Assembly (NCBI GenBank): GCA_964291375.2
Contig: OZ219809.1
Span: 1,116,001-1,180,000, forward strand
Reading direction: 5' to 3'
Length of the DNA stretch: 64,000 bases
DNA from: 3107 sp001483205
GTDB lineage: Bacteria; Pseudomonadota; Alphaproteobacteria; Rhodobacterales; Rhodobacteraceae
Shown here: positions 44,004-51,588 of the stretch, piece after piece
How the letters are laid out: every line of letters starts with the position of its first letter
Numbering within the stretch: the first letter of the stretch is position 1
The notes under the pieces: model-generated
Told to the model about the DNA's origin: nothing
Databases searched by the model: none
The model's input: only the letters and a program-made list of their open reading frames with translations
Position numbers and translations under genes: made by a program

Positions 44004-45136
44004 CCCGCCCCGCGCCCAAAGGCTGGTGCCCCGGTGCCTTCAGCCCGATGATGTCGGGCGACGGGCTGCTGGTGCGCATCAAACCCCGGCTTGCGCATCT
44101 GACGGCAGAACAGGCGGCGGGCCTGTGCCGGGCGGCGCGGTGCCACGGCAATGGCGTCATCGACCTGACCAACCGGGCGAACCTGCAAATCCGGGGGGTG
44201 TCGGAGACCGGGCACCAGCCGCTGCTGGCAGAGCTCGGGCGGCTGGGGTTGCTTGATGACACCCCGGCACTGGAAAACCGCCGGAATATCCTTGTCGCGC
44301 CGGACTGGGAAGACGGCGACGAAACCTGTCACATCGCCGCCCGGCTGACCGAGCGGTTGGCAGACCTGCCGGACTTGCCCGCGAAATTCGGCTTTGCGGT
44401 GGATACCGGGCGCGCGCCGGTCTTTGGCGGCAATTCTGCTGATATTCGTATCGAGCGCGCGGCCACCGGCGGGCTGATCCTGCGCGCGGACGGGGCGGAA
44501 ACCGGCCTGCCCGTCACCACCGATGACGCCGTTGACCGCGCCATCGCCCTTGCCCGCTGGTTTGTGCAGGCGGGCGGGGGGGGTGCCCGCCGTATGGCGC
44601 GGCATCTGGGCCGCACCCCCCTGCCCGGCTGGGCCGTGGGCACAGAACCACCTGCGTCCCCCGGACCCCTCGTGCGCCCCGGACAGGCGGGCGGCTGGCG
44701 GGCACTCGGCGCACCTTTCGGGCAAATCGACGTGCACGGCCTCGCCGCGCTGATCCGCAACAGCGGCGCGACAGCGATGCGGGTCACGCCGTGGCGGGTG
44801 TTTCTGCTGAAGGCGACACACACCGTCCCCGCCCCGGCCTTTGTCACCGGGCCGGATGATCCGCTGCTCGGCGTTGATGCCTGTCCGGGCGCGCCGCTCT
44901 GCCGCGCCGCCACTGTCGAGACCCGCGATCTGGCCCGGCGGCTGGCCACCCGCGTGACCGGCGGGCTGCATGTGTCGGGCTGCGCCAAGGGGTGCGCCCG
45001 TGCCCGGCCCGCTGATCTGACCCTGACCGGGCGCGACGGGCGGTTCGATCTTGTCCCGAACGGCCATCCGTGGGATGCGCCCCGGGAAACCGGCCTCACC
45101 CGCGAGGCCCTTCTTGCACGTTTCGGAGTGGCCTGA
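44000..45136 (+). CDS. cobG: Precorrin-3B synthase CobG
   Basis: A 378-residue sulfite/nitrite-reductase-like monooxygenase that makes precorrin-3B with O2, the hallmark of the aerobic pathway. N-terminal KGWCPGAFSPMMSGDGLLVR, RANLQIRGVS and the Fe-S/haem cysteines CPGAPLC and SGCAKGC near the C terminus. ATG overlaps the cobN stop (ATGA) and TGA overlaps the cobH start (TGATG). Confidence 0.93.
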   Translation: MTRPAPKGWCPGAFSPMMSGDGLLVRIKPRLAHLTAEQAAGLCRAARCHGNGVIDLTNRANLQIRGVSETGHQPLLAELGRLGLLDDTPALENRRNILVAPDWEDGDETCHIAARLTERLADLPDLPAKFGFAVDTGRAPVFGGNSADIRIERAATGGLILRADGAETGLPVTTDDAVDRAIALARWFVQAGGGGARRMARHLGRTPLPGWAVGTEPPASPGPLVRPGQAGGWRALGAPFGQIDVHGLAALIRNSGATAMRVTPWRVFLLKATHTVPAPAFVTGPDDPLLGVDACPGAPLCRAATVETRDLARRLATRVTGGLHVSGCAKGCARARPADLTLTGRDGRFDLVPNGHPWDAPRETGLTREALLARFGVA

Positions 45137-45765
45137 TGCCTTACGAATACGAGACCGACGGGGCGGCGATCTATCGGCAGTCCTTCGCCATCATCCGGGC
45201 AGAGGCCCGGCTTGACCATTTCGACAAGGATGAGGAGCCGGTGGCGGCGCGGATGATCCATGCCGCCGGGATGGTCGGTCTGGCCCCGTTCATCCGCTTT
45301 TCGCCCGGTGTGGTGGTGGCGGCACGGGCGGCACTGATGGCAGGCGCGCCGATCCTGTGCGATGCGCGGATGGTCAGCGAAGGCATCACCCGCGCCCGCC
45401 TGCCCGCCGATAACGAGGTGATCTGCACCCTTCACGACGCAGGCGTCCGCGAGCGGGCGGAAAGGATGCGGACCACCCGCTCGGCGGCGGCGCTGGAGCT
45501 GTGGCGCGACCGGCTTGACGGCGCGGTGTTGGCGATCGGCAACGCACCGACGGCGCTCTTCCACCTGCTGAACATGCTGGAGGACGGGCAGGCCCCGCGC
45601 CCCGCCGCTATCATCGGCTGCCCGGTGGGGTTCGTGGGCGCGGCGGAATCGAAAGAGGCGCTTTGGCAGGCCCGGCCCGCGCCCTGCTGTATTGTCGAGG
45701 GGCGGCTGGGGGGCAGCGCCATCGCGGTTGCCGCCGTGAACGCTATGGCGAGCCGCGCAGAATGA
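45136..45765 (+). CDS. cobH: Precorrin-8X methylmutase CobH
   Basis: A 209-residue enzyme moving the C-11 methyl to C-12, giving hydrogenobyrinic acid. Typical sequence is EAEARLD-like helix, RMIHAAGMVGL with the catalytic His, GAPILCDARMVSEGI, AIGNAPTALFHLL and IIGCPVGFVGAAESKEAL. The stop overlaps the cobI ATG. Confidence 0.95.
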   Translation: MPYEYETDGAAIYRQSFAIIRAEARLDHFDKDEEPVAARMIHAAGMVGLAPFIRFSPGVVVAARAALMAGAPILCDARMVSEGITRARLPADNEVICTLHDAGVRERAERMRTTRSAAALELWRDRLDGAVLAIGNAPTALFHLLNMLEDGQAPRPAAIIGCPVGFVGAAESKEALWQARPAPCCIVEGRLGGSAIAVAAVNAMASRAE

Positions 45766-46502
45766 AGACCACGGGCATATCCGGCACGTTCTACGGCGTC
45801 GGCGTCGGCCCCGGCGACCGGGAGCTGATGAGTGTGCGCGCCGACCGCCTGCTGCGCGGGGCAAAGCACATCGCCTATTTCCGCAAGGCGGGGCGGGCCG
45901 GGCGCGCCCGCGGGATCATCGAGGGGATGCTGCGCGCCGATGTGACCGAGTTCGCGATGGAATACCCCGTCACCACCGAAATCCCGCTGGACGATCCGCG
46001 TTACAACGAAACCCTCTCGGCCTTCTATGCCGGTTGCGCGGCGCATATCCTTGGGATTCTCGGGCGTGGAGAGGACGTGGTTGCGCCATGCGAGGGCGAC
46101 CCGTTCTTCTATGGCTCTTTCATGCACCTTCATGCGCGGCTGGCGGGGGTGGTGCCGGTTGAGGTCGTGCCTGCCGTCACCGGCATGTCAGGGGCCTGGG
46201 CCGCCACCGGGGTGCCGATCACCTGGGGTGATGACGTGCTGACCGTGCTGATGGGCACCCTGCCGGAGCATGAGCTTGCCCGGCGGATGGCGGATACCGA
46301 TGCGCTGGTGGTGATGAAGGTGGGGCGTAATATCGGCAAGGTGAAGGCGGCGCTGAAGGCGGCGGGGCGGTTTGATGACGCCTGGATCGTGGCGTTCGCA
46401 ACGATGGAGGGCGAGAGTGTCCGCCGCCTGGCAGAGGCTGAAGACACGGCAATGCCCTATTTTTCGACGATCCTCGTGCATGGGCAGGGGCGGCGACCAT
46501 GA
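45762..46502 (+). CDS. cobI: Precorrin-2 C20-methyltransferase CobI
   Basis: A 246-residue SAM-dependent tetrapyrrole methylase. The family nucleotide loop is GVGVGPGDRELMSVRA at the N terminus, with CEGDPFFYGSFMHLH and VPAVTGMSGAWAATGVPI in the centre. Its last codons (SSTILVHGQGRRP-like end, GQGRRP stop) overlap an ATG that begins a duplicate of the cobJ start. The intact cobJ begins 302 bases later. Confidence 0.94.
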   Translation: MKTTGISGTFYGVGVGPGDRELMSVRADRLLRGAKHIAYFRKAGRAGRARGIIEGMLRADVTEFAMEYPVTTEIPLDDPRYNETLSAFYAGCAAHILGILGRGEDVVAPCEGDPFFYGSFMHLHARLAGVVPVEVVPAVTGMSGAWAATGVPITWGDDVLTVLMGTLPEHELARRMADTDALVVMKVGRNIGKVKAALKAAGRFDDAWIVAFATMEGESVRRLAEAEDTAMPYFSTILVHGQGRRP

Positions 46503-46517
46503 GTGGCCGGGTGCACA
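46499..46517 (+). pseudogene. Duplicated start of cobJ
   Basis: ATGAGTGGCCGGGTGC here matches the cobJ start ATGAGCGGCTGGGTGC at 46804 with two differences, and the preceding CAGGGGCGGCGACC is identical. After about 19 bases similarity to cobJ is lost. It overlaps the cobI stop (ATGA), which shows the ancestral cobI-cobJ junction. Confidence 0.75.
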
Positions 46518-46768
46518 ATGTGGCGCAGGTGGGCGGGGCTTTATGCCGGGTGATCTGCGACCCGCCGGGAAGGGAACAAGGGCTGCGTCCGGCCCGGCAA
46601 GAGGGGAGCGCGCGCCGCCCCACCCCATTGAGGGGTGAAGCGGCGCTGCCCGGTCTTGCGACCGGGCGGACAAGTTGGCCACCAATGTGCCAATATACAA
46701 AAGACCTCTGCATATTGGCTCAGCCGGGCGGGGCGGTTTGGCCGCCGATGCACCATTATGCGGAAGTT
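46518..46768 (+). repeat. Composite repeat insertion between cobI and cobJ
   Basis: Contains pieces of the dispersed family: GGCTGCGTCCGGCCCGGCAA and GAGCGCGCGCCGCCCC, the hairpin CACCCCATTGAGGGGTG, and CGGTCTTGCGACCGGGCGGA. AAGACCTCTGCATATTGG starts at 46701 and GCACCATTATGCGGAAG at the right edge is a degenerate terminus. Bounded on both sides by copies of the cobI/cobJ junction. Confidence 0.75.
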
Positions 46769-46803
46769 TTTACCACCCTAACGCACCGACAGGGGCGGCG
46801 ACC
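46769..46803 (+). pseudogene. Duplicated end of cobI
   Basis: Just before cobJ, the frame matching cobI reads FTTLTHRQGRRP and stops. This compares with STILVHGQGRRP at the real cobI end (8 of 12 residues). Intact cobI ends at 46502, so this is a leftover copy of its 3' end. Confidence 0.65.
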
Positions 46804-47556
46804 ATGAGCGGCTGGGTGCGGATTGCCGGGCTTGGCCCCGGCGCGGACGGCATGGTGACGCCGGAAGTCTCGGGCGCACTGAACGCGGCCACCGATGTCG
46901 TCGGTTACACGCCCTATGTGGCACGGGTCTGCCCCCGCCCCGGCCTCTCCCTGCACCCGTCCGACAACCGGGCGGAACTCGATCGCGCCCGCCACGCCCT
47001 GCGGATGGCGGCAGAAGGCAGACGGGTGGTTGTCGTCTCGTCCGGCGATCCGGGCGTCTTTGCTATGGCGGCGGCGCTGTTTGAGGCGCTGGAGACAGGA
47101 CCAAAGCCGTGGCGCGACCTTGACATCCGTGTCCTGCCCGGCATCACCGCTATGCTGGCCGCCGCCGCCCGTGCGGGCGCGCCCCTCGGCCATGATTTCT
47201 GCACCATCAATCTGTCCGACAACCTCAAGCCCCAGGCACTGATCGAAAAGCGCCTGCGGCTGGCGGCAGAGGGGGATTTTGCCATCGCCCTCTATAATCC
47301 GCGCTCGCAGGCCCGGCCCGAAGGGTTCGCCCGCGCGCTTGATATACTCAGGGAAACCTGCGGCGACGACCGCCCGGTGATCTTCGCCCGCAACGTCTCA
47401 CACCCGGACGAGACGATCCGCGTCGTGCCGCTCTCTGAGGCGACGGCAGAGATGGCGGACATGCGGACGGTGGTTCTGATCGGCTCTGCCCTGACCCGGA
47501 TTATCCCGCGCCGGGCCGGGCCGATTGTCTACACCCCAAGGTCGGCCCCGGTATGA
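46804..47556 (+). CDS. cobJ: Precorrin-3B C17-methyltransferase CobJ
   Basis: A 250-residue tetrapyrrole methylase that methylates C-17 and contracts the ring. Features are GLGPGADGMVTPEVSGAL, DVVGYTPYV, VVSSGDPGVFAMAAALFE, VLPGITAMLAAAARAGAPLG-type segment, CTINLSDNLKP and LYNPRS. Its 3' end overlaps the convergent cobK by 28 bases. The start codon copy used is the second of two (see the duplicate at 46499). Confidence 0.95.
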   Translation: MSGWVRIAGLGPGADGMVTPEVSGALNAATDVVGYTPYVARVCPRPGLSLHPSDNRAELDRARHALRMAAEGRRVVVVSSGDPGVFAMAAALFEALETGPKPWRDLDIRVLPGITAMLAAAARAGAPLGHDFCTINLSDNLKPQALIEKRLRLAAEGDFAIALYNPRSQARPEGFARALDILRETCGDDRPVIFARNVSHPDETIRVVPLSEATAEMADMRTVVLIGSALTRIIPRRAGPIVYTPRSAPV

Positions 47557-48287
47557 CCCAGCCAGTCGAATATCCCGGCCACGGTGGTGATTTCGGTGCG
47601 CGCGGGCAGAGCCGGGCGGTCAATCATAATCACCGGCAGGCCAAGGGCGCGCGCTGCACAGAGCTTGGCCACCGCCCCCGTTCCGCCCGCGTTCTTGCAG
47701 ACGATGACCTCGATACGCCGGTCGTGCAACAGCGCCGTATCGCCCGCCACATCGAACGGCCCGCGGGCGACGATGATTTCACAGTCGGGCAGCGGTGGCC
47801 TGTCCGGTGGCTCGGCCAGCCGAAGCAGATAGTGATGCCGGGGAAGGGGAAGGGCGGCGAACGCGGCCAGAGTCTGACGCCCGAGCGCCAGCATCACCCG
47901 ACGGGCCGGGCCATCAAGCGCGGCCACCGCCGCCGCCACATCGGGCACGCACCGCCAGTCATCCCCCGGGCCGGGACGCCACGGCGGACGGGTGAGCGCG
48001 GCCAGCGGAATGCCCGCCCGTGCAGCGGCCTCGACGGCGTTTGCGCTCATTTGCGCCGCGAACGGGTGGGTGGCGTCGATCAGATGAGTGATGCGATGGT
48101 CGCGCAGATAAACGGCCAGCCCCTCAGCGCCGCCGAAACCGCCGGTTCGCGTTGGCAGGGGTTGCGCGCGCGGGGCCGCCACGCGCCCGGCGTAAGAGAA
48201 GGTCGCCCGCAGGCCCCGTTCTGCCACGGCGCGGGCAAGCGCACTGGCTTCGGTGGTGCCCCCGAGGATCAGAAGGGCGGGCGTCAT
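47529..48287 (-). CDS. cobK: Precorrin-6A reductase CobK
   Basis: A 252-residue NADPH-dependent reductase of the CobK/CbiJ family. Begins MTPALLILGGTTEASALARA and includes HLIDATHPFAAQMSANAVEA and VMLALGRQTLAAF, with VIVCKNAGGTGAVAKLCAAR near the end. It is the only cob gene on the minus strand in this stretch. Its start codon shares CATG with the ancestral cobL start (48285-48288). The longer open frame to 48560 reads through the duplicated region. Confidence 0.93.
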   Translation of the reverse strand: MTPALLILGGTTEASALARAVAERGLRATFSYAGRVAAPRAQPLPTRTGGFGGAEGLAVYLRDHRITHLIDATHPFAAQMSANAVEAAARAGIPLAALTRPPWRPGPGDDWRCVPDVAAAVAALDGPARRVMLALGRQTLAAFAALPLPRHHYLLRLAEPPDRPPLPDCEIIVARGPFDVAGDTALLHDRRIEVIVCKNAGGTGAVAKLCAARALGLPVIMIDRPALPARTEITTVAGIFDWLGHTGADLGV

Positions 48288-48424
48288 GGCTAAGGGTCCG
48301 TGGCTGATGATTGCTGGTCCGGGCGAGGATGGACCGGACAGCCCCGGCCCTGCAAGCCGGAAGGCGCGGGCGGCGGCGGGAATCGTCATCGGTGCAAGGC
48401 GGCATCCGGTGTCGTTGCCGGATA
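48286..48424 (+). pseudogene. Duplicated 5' fragment of cobL
   Basis: About 46 codons from ATG 48286 (MAKGPWLMIAGPGEDGPDSP, then PASRKARAAAGIVIGARRH) match the start of intact cobL at 48599 (MANHPWLTIVGLGEDGPDGL, ASRKALEMAEIVIGAKRH) without indels at a fixed offset of 313 bases. The match also covers 25 bases upstream of the ATG. After about 48424 similarity stops; the frame runs on without meaning toward the element at 48504. Divergence fits loss of selection. Confidence 0.85.
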
Positions 48425-48503
48425 CGGATGCCGGGGCTGGCGTGACCACCCATGAACAGGTGGCCCGTCCCGCACCCCCGCGCCGCCCGTCCCCGCATCC
48501 CGA

Positions 48504-48573
48504 AAGACCTTTGTATATTGACCAAGCCGGGCGGGACGGATTGGCAGCCGATGCGCCCATATGCAGAGGTCTT
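48504..48573 (+). repeat. Inverted-repeat element between the two copies of the cobK/cobL junction
   Basis: 70 bases from AAGACCTTTGTAT to ATGCAGAGGTCTT, the same size as the minimal element at 33.3 kb. Immediately after it, CCCGAAGATCAGAAGGGC begins the second copy of the junction (first copy CCCGAGGATCAGAAGGGC at 48261). Confidence 0.85.
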
Positions 48574-48600
48574 CCCGAAGATCAGAAGGGCCTGCGTCAT
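48574..48600 (-). pseudogene. Duplicated start of cobK
   Basis: Read on the minus strand from 48600, the sequence is MTQALLIFG, then element sequence. Compare MTPALLILG at the real cobK start (48287). It sits immediately upstream of intact cobL and shows that the duplicated segment included both divergent start codons. Confidence 0.8.
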
Positions 48601-49798
48601 GGCTAACCACCCGTGGCTTACCATCGTTGGTCTGGGCGAGGACGGACCGGACGGCCTCGGCCTTGCAAGCCGGAAGGCACTGGAAATGGCAGAAATCGTC
48701 ATCGGCGCGAAGCGGCACCTGACGCTGTTACCGGACCTCAAAGCCAGGGCGCTCGAATGGCCCGCCCCCTTTGCCGATGGTATCCCCGTGCTGCTGGGCC
48801 TCAGAGGGCGGCGCGTGGTCATGCTGGCCTCTGGTGATCCGTTCTGGTTCGGGGCCGGAACCAGCGTGACCGCGCATCTGGCACCGGACGAATGGGTGGC
48901 CCACCCCGCGCCGTCCGCCTTCAGCCTCGCCGCGGCACGTCTGGGCTGGCCGTTGCAGGAAACCGTCTGCCTTGGCCTGCACGCCGCGCCGCTCAGCCGC
49001 CTGCGCCCGCATCTGGCCCCCGGCGCGCGGTGTCTGGCGTTGTTGCGGGACGGGCGCGCGGCCACCGATCTGGCGCGATGGCTGACAGAGGCCGGGTTTG
49101 GCGCGTCAATCCTTCATATTCTCGAGGCGCTCGGCGGGCCGCGTGAGCGGGTGCGCCAGGTCAGGGCCGGGGCATTCGGCCCCAACGATATTGCCCATCC
49201 GGTCGCCGTGGGGCTGGAGGTCGCCGGGGACGGCACCGCCCTTGCCCGAACCGGCGGCCTGCCCGATGAGCTGTTCGACCACGACGGGCAGATCACCAAG
49301 CGACCGATCCGCGCGCTCACCCTGTCCGCCCTTGCCCCGCGTCCGGGCGAACGGCTGTGGGACATCGGCGGCGGCTCTGGGTCGGTCGGAATCGAATGGC
49401 TGTTGGCCCACCCGACGACCCGCGCGGTCACCATCGAGGCCCGGCCCGACCGCGCCGCCCGCATCCGTGAAAACGCGGCCCGGTTAGGGGTGGACCGTCT
49501 GAGCGTGGTTGAGGCGCGCGCGCCGGATGGTCTGGAGGCTCTGCCCGCCCCCGATGCGGTGTTCATCGGCGGGGGCCTGTCCGGGGGGCTGCTGGAAACG
49601 CTGTGGACGCTGTTGCCCGCAGGGGCGCGGGTGGTTGCCAATGCGGTGACGCTGGAGTCCGGGGCGCTGCTTGTTCGCTGGCAGGGGGCGCATGGCGGAC
49701 GCCTGTTGCGCATCGCGGTGTCAGAGGCGCGCCCGCTGGGGGCGAAACAGGGCTGGGCGGCGGCCTATCCGGTTGTGCAGTGGAGTGTGACGCGATGA
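48599..49798 (+). CDS. cobL: Precorrin-6Y C5,15-methyltransferase (decarboxylating) CobL
   Basis: A 399-residue bifunctional enzyme. The N-terminal CbiE-like methylase (WLTIVGLGEDG, VMLASGDPFWFGAG) and the C-terminal CbiT-like SAM domain (ITKRPIRALTLSALAPRPGE, LWDIGGGSGSVGIEWL) are both complete. Its stop overlaps an ATG that begins a partial copy of cobE. The first 46 codons are duplicated upstream at 48286. Confidence 0.95.
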   Translation: MANHPWLTIVGLGEDGPDGLGLASRKALEMAEIVIGAKRHLTLLPDLKARALEWPAPFADGIPVLLGLRGRRVVMLASGDPFWFGAGTSVTAHLAPDEWVAHPAPSAFSLAAARLGWPLQETVCLGLHAAPLSRLRPHLAPGARCLALLRDGRAATDLARWLTEAGFGASILHILEALGGPRERVRQVRAGAFGPNDIAHPVAVGLEVAGDGTALARTGGLPDELFDHDGQITKRPIRALTLSALAPRPGERLWDIGGGSGSVGIEWLLAHPTTRAVTIEARPDRAARIRENAARLGVDRLSVVEARAPDGLEALPAPDAVFIGGGLSGGLLETLWTLLPAGARVVANAVTLESGALLVRWQGAHGGRLLRIAVSEARPLGAKQGWAAAYPVVQWSVTR

Positions 49799-49857
49799 TC
49801 GCCGCCGGGTTCGGGTTTCGCGGCACGGCGACGGCTGGCGGCCTGCGCGATGCGTGT
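49795..49857 (+). pseudogene. Duplicated 5' fragment of cobE
   Basis: From ATG 49795 (overlapping the cobL stop as ATGA) the frame reads MIAAGFGFRGTATAGGLRDA, matching MITAGFGFRHAATADSLHDA at intact cobE (50052), offset 257 bases. Similarity ends at about 49857 and the inverted-repeat element begins at 49869. Confidence 0.85.
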
Positions 49858-49868
49858 GGCCAAACGAG

Positions 49869-49992
49869 AAGACCTCTGCATTATAGGGCATCGCCAATCA
49901 GACCATCCGCCCGGCGGAATACAGGGCAGCGCTGGCCCGACAGAGCGGCCCCGGCAGACGGCTGCCCGGCTCAGCCATCATGCAGAGGTCTT
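49869..49992 (+). repeat. Inverted-repeat element between the two copies of the cobL/cobE junction
   Basis: 124 bases with perfect 13-bp ends AAGACCTCTGCAT (49869-49881) and ATGCAGAGGTCTT (49980-49992). Inside are ATCGCCAATCAGACCATCCG, CCCGGCGGAATACAGGGCAG and CAGACGGCTGCCCGGCTCAG. About 30 further bases lead into a copy of the last cobL codons (YPAPQWSATR stop at 50055; real end YPVVQWSVTR). Confidence 0.88.
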
Positions 49993-50051
49993 TGCAAAGG
50001 CCTTTTCCATATCGTCAGGCAATACCCGGCCCCACAATGGAGTGCGACACG

Positions 50052-50429
50052 ATGATCACCGCCGGGTTCGGGTTTCGCCACGCGGCGACGGCTGACAGCC
50101 TGCACGATGCCTATCTGCGGGCGGTGGCGGGTGCGGGTGGTCAGGACGTGACCCACCTTGCCGCCCCGACAGACAAGGCGCAGGCCGCCGCCTTCACCGC
50201 TTTTGCCCGCGCCCTGTCCCTGCCGGTGGTCGCCATTGCGCCCGCCGCCCTGACCGGGGCCAGCACCATCACAAGATCACAAAGGGTCAGGGCCGCGCGC
50301 GGCACCGGAAGCGTTGCCGAGGCCGCAGCACTGGCCGCCACCGGCGGGCACCTGCTGGCCCCGCGTGTGCTTTCGGGCGACCGCATGGCCGCCTGCGCCA
50401 TCGCCATCGCCACGGAGACCCCCACATGA
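50052..50429 (+). CDS. cobE: Cobalamin biosynthesis protein CobE
   Basis: A 125-residue CobE/CbiG C-terminal-like protein of poorly defined role, thought to bind corrin intermediates. It starts MITAGFGFRHAATADSLHDA, has THLAAPTDKAQAAAFTAFA and VAIAPAALTGA, and RVRAARGTGSVAEAAALAA in the second half. ATGA overlap with cobM. An ATG six codons upstream (50034) belongs to the duplicated cobL tail. Confidence 0.88.
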   Translation: MITAGFGFRHAATADSLHDAYLRAVAGAGGQDVTHLAAPTDKAQAAAFTAFARALSLPVVAIAPAALTGASTITRSQRVRAARGTGSVAEAAALAATGGHLLAPRVLSGDRMAACAIAIATETPT

Positions 50430-51220
50430 CCGTTCATTTCATCGGGGCCGGTCCCGGCGCGCCCGATCTGCTGACGCTCCGGGGGCGCGACATCATCGCA
50501 CGCTGTCCGGTGTGCCTCTATGCCGGGTCGCTGGTGCCTGCGGACATCCTGCGCCACTGCCCGCCGGGGGCAGAGATCATAAACACCGCACCGATGGACC
50601 TTGACGCCATTATCGGGGCAATGGTCGGGGCGCATTCGGCGGGGCACGATGTGGCGCGGCTCCATTCCGGCGACCTGTCGGTCTGGTCGGCAATGGGCGA
50701 GCAAATCCGGCGGCTGAAGGCAGAGGGGGTTCCGGTGTCCGTCACCCCCGGCGTGCCGTCATTTGCCGCCGCCGCCGCCGCACTTGGGGCCGAGCTGACC
50801 CTGCCGGGGCTGGCGCAATCGGTGGTCCTGACCCGGACGCCGGGGCGGGCCTCGTCGATGCCCGCGGGCGAGACACTGGCCAATTTCGCCGCTACCGGGG
50901 CGACGCTGGCCATTCACCTGTCGATCGGCAATCTTGATCGGGTGATTGCCAAGCTGACGCCTGCCTATGGGGGCGACTGCCCGGCGGCGGTGGTCTGGCG
51001 GGCGAGCTGGCCGGACGAGCGCATCATCCGGGCGACCCTGGAGACGCTGAAGGTATCGGCGGGCGGGGGGCTGTCCCGCACCGCGCTGATCCTCGTCGGC
51101 CCGGCGCTGGCGGGTGAGGGCTTTGACGAAAGCTGCCTCTATTCTGCCGATTATGATCGCCGATACCGCCCGCAGAGTGCCGACAGCCCGTGGAGCGACT
51201 GGAGCGACGGCGATGACTGA
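50426..51220 (+). CDS. cobM: Precorrin-4 C11-methyltransferase CobM
   Basis: A 264-residue tetrapyrrole methylase. HFIGAGPGAPDLLTLRGRDI at the N terminus, CLYAGSLVPADIL, ARLHSGDLSVWSAMGEQIR and VTPGVPSFAAAAAALGAELT are characteristic. The last codons GATGACTGA also contain an ATG in the cobB frame, the presumed old cobM-cobB overlap. Intact cobB starts 369 bases later. Confidence 0.95.
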   Translation: MTVHFIGAGPGAPDLLTLRGRDIIARCPVCLYAGSLVPADILRHCPPGAEIINTAPMDLDAIIGAMVGAHSAGHDVARLHSGDLSVWSAMGEQIRRLKAEGVPVSVTPGVPSFAAAAAALGAELTLPGLAQSVVLTRTPGRASSMPAGETLANFAATGATLAIHLSIGNLDRVIAKLTPAYGGDCPAAVVWRASWPDERIIRATLETLKVSAGGGLSRTALILVGPALAGEGFDESCLYSADYDRRYRPQSADSPWSDWSDGDD

Positions 51221-51588
51221 GGTTTTCGGGCGGGATCAGGGCGTGACGGATTGGTCCTGATCTTGCCGGGACAGATACGCGAACAGACCGAAGGGCCGCG
51301 TCCGGCCCACACGGGTGAGCGCGAACGCACCGCCCCATGGGGAGCGGGACGGCGTTCCGCCGGGCGGGGTCAGGACCGGGGTTTGAGCTCAAAATCTGGC
51401 AGTACGTCACGCTATATGCAAAGGCCCTTTGATCCTGATTCTGCCATTGCAAACCGGTCATGGCCTTGCGATGACCTGTCCCATGACGTGCCGCCGCTTT
51501 GTCCCCGCCCCCGCCCGGCAGAATGCCGGGCCGCGCTGTCTCACCCCTCGATGGGGTGAGGCGGCGCGCGCCCCCCTGAGAGCCATTG
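51221..51588 (+). repeat. Composite repeat insertion between cobM and cobB
   Basis: 368 bases without a gene. From 51255 CTGATCTTGCCGGGACAGAT, GAACAGACCGAAGGGCCGCG and AGCGCGAACGCACCGCCCCA are homologous to 59690-59760. GGGTTTGAGCTCAAAATCTG (51375) is an inverted copy of the dispersed TTTTGAGTTCAAGCC module. After 51440 there is less recognisable sequence, with a small hairpin CACCCCTCGATGGGGTG at 51542. GATGACTGA occurs at both borders (51212-51220 and 51588-51596). Confidence 0.75.
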
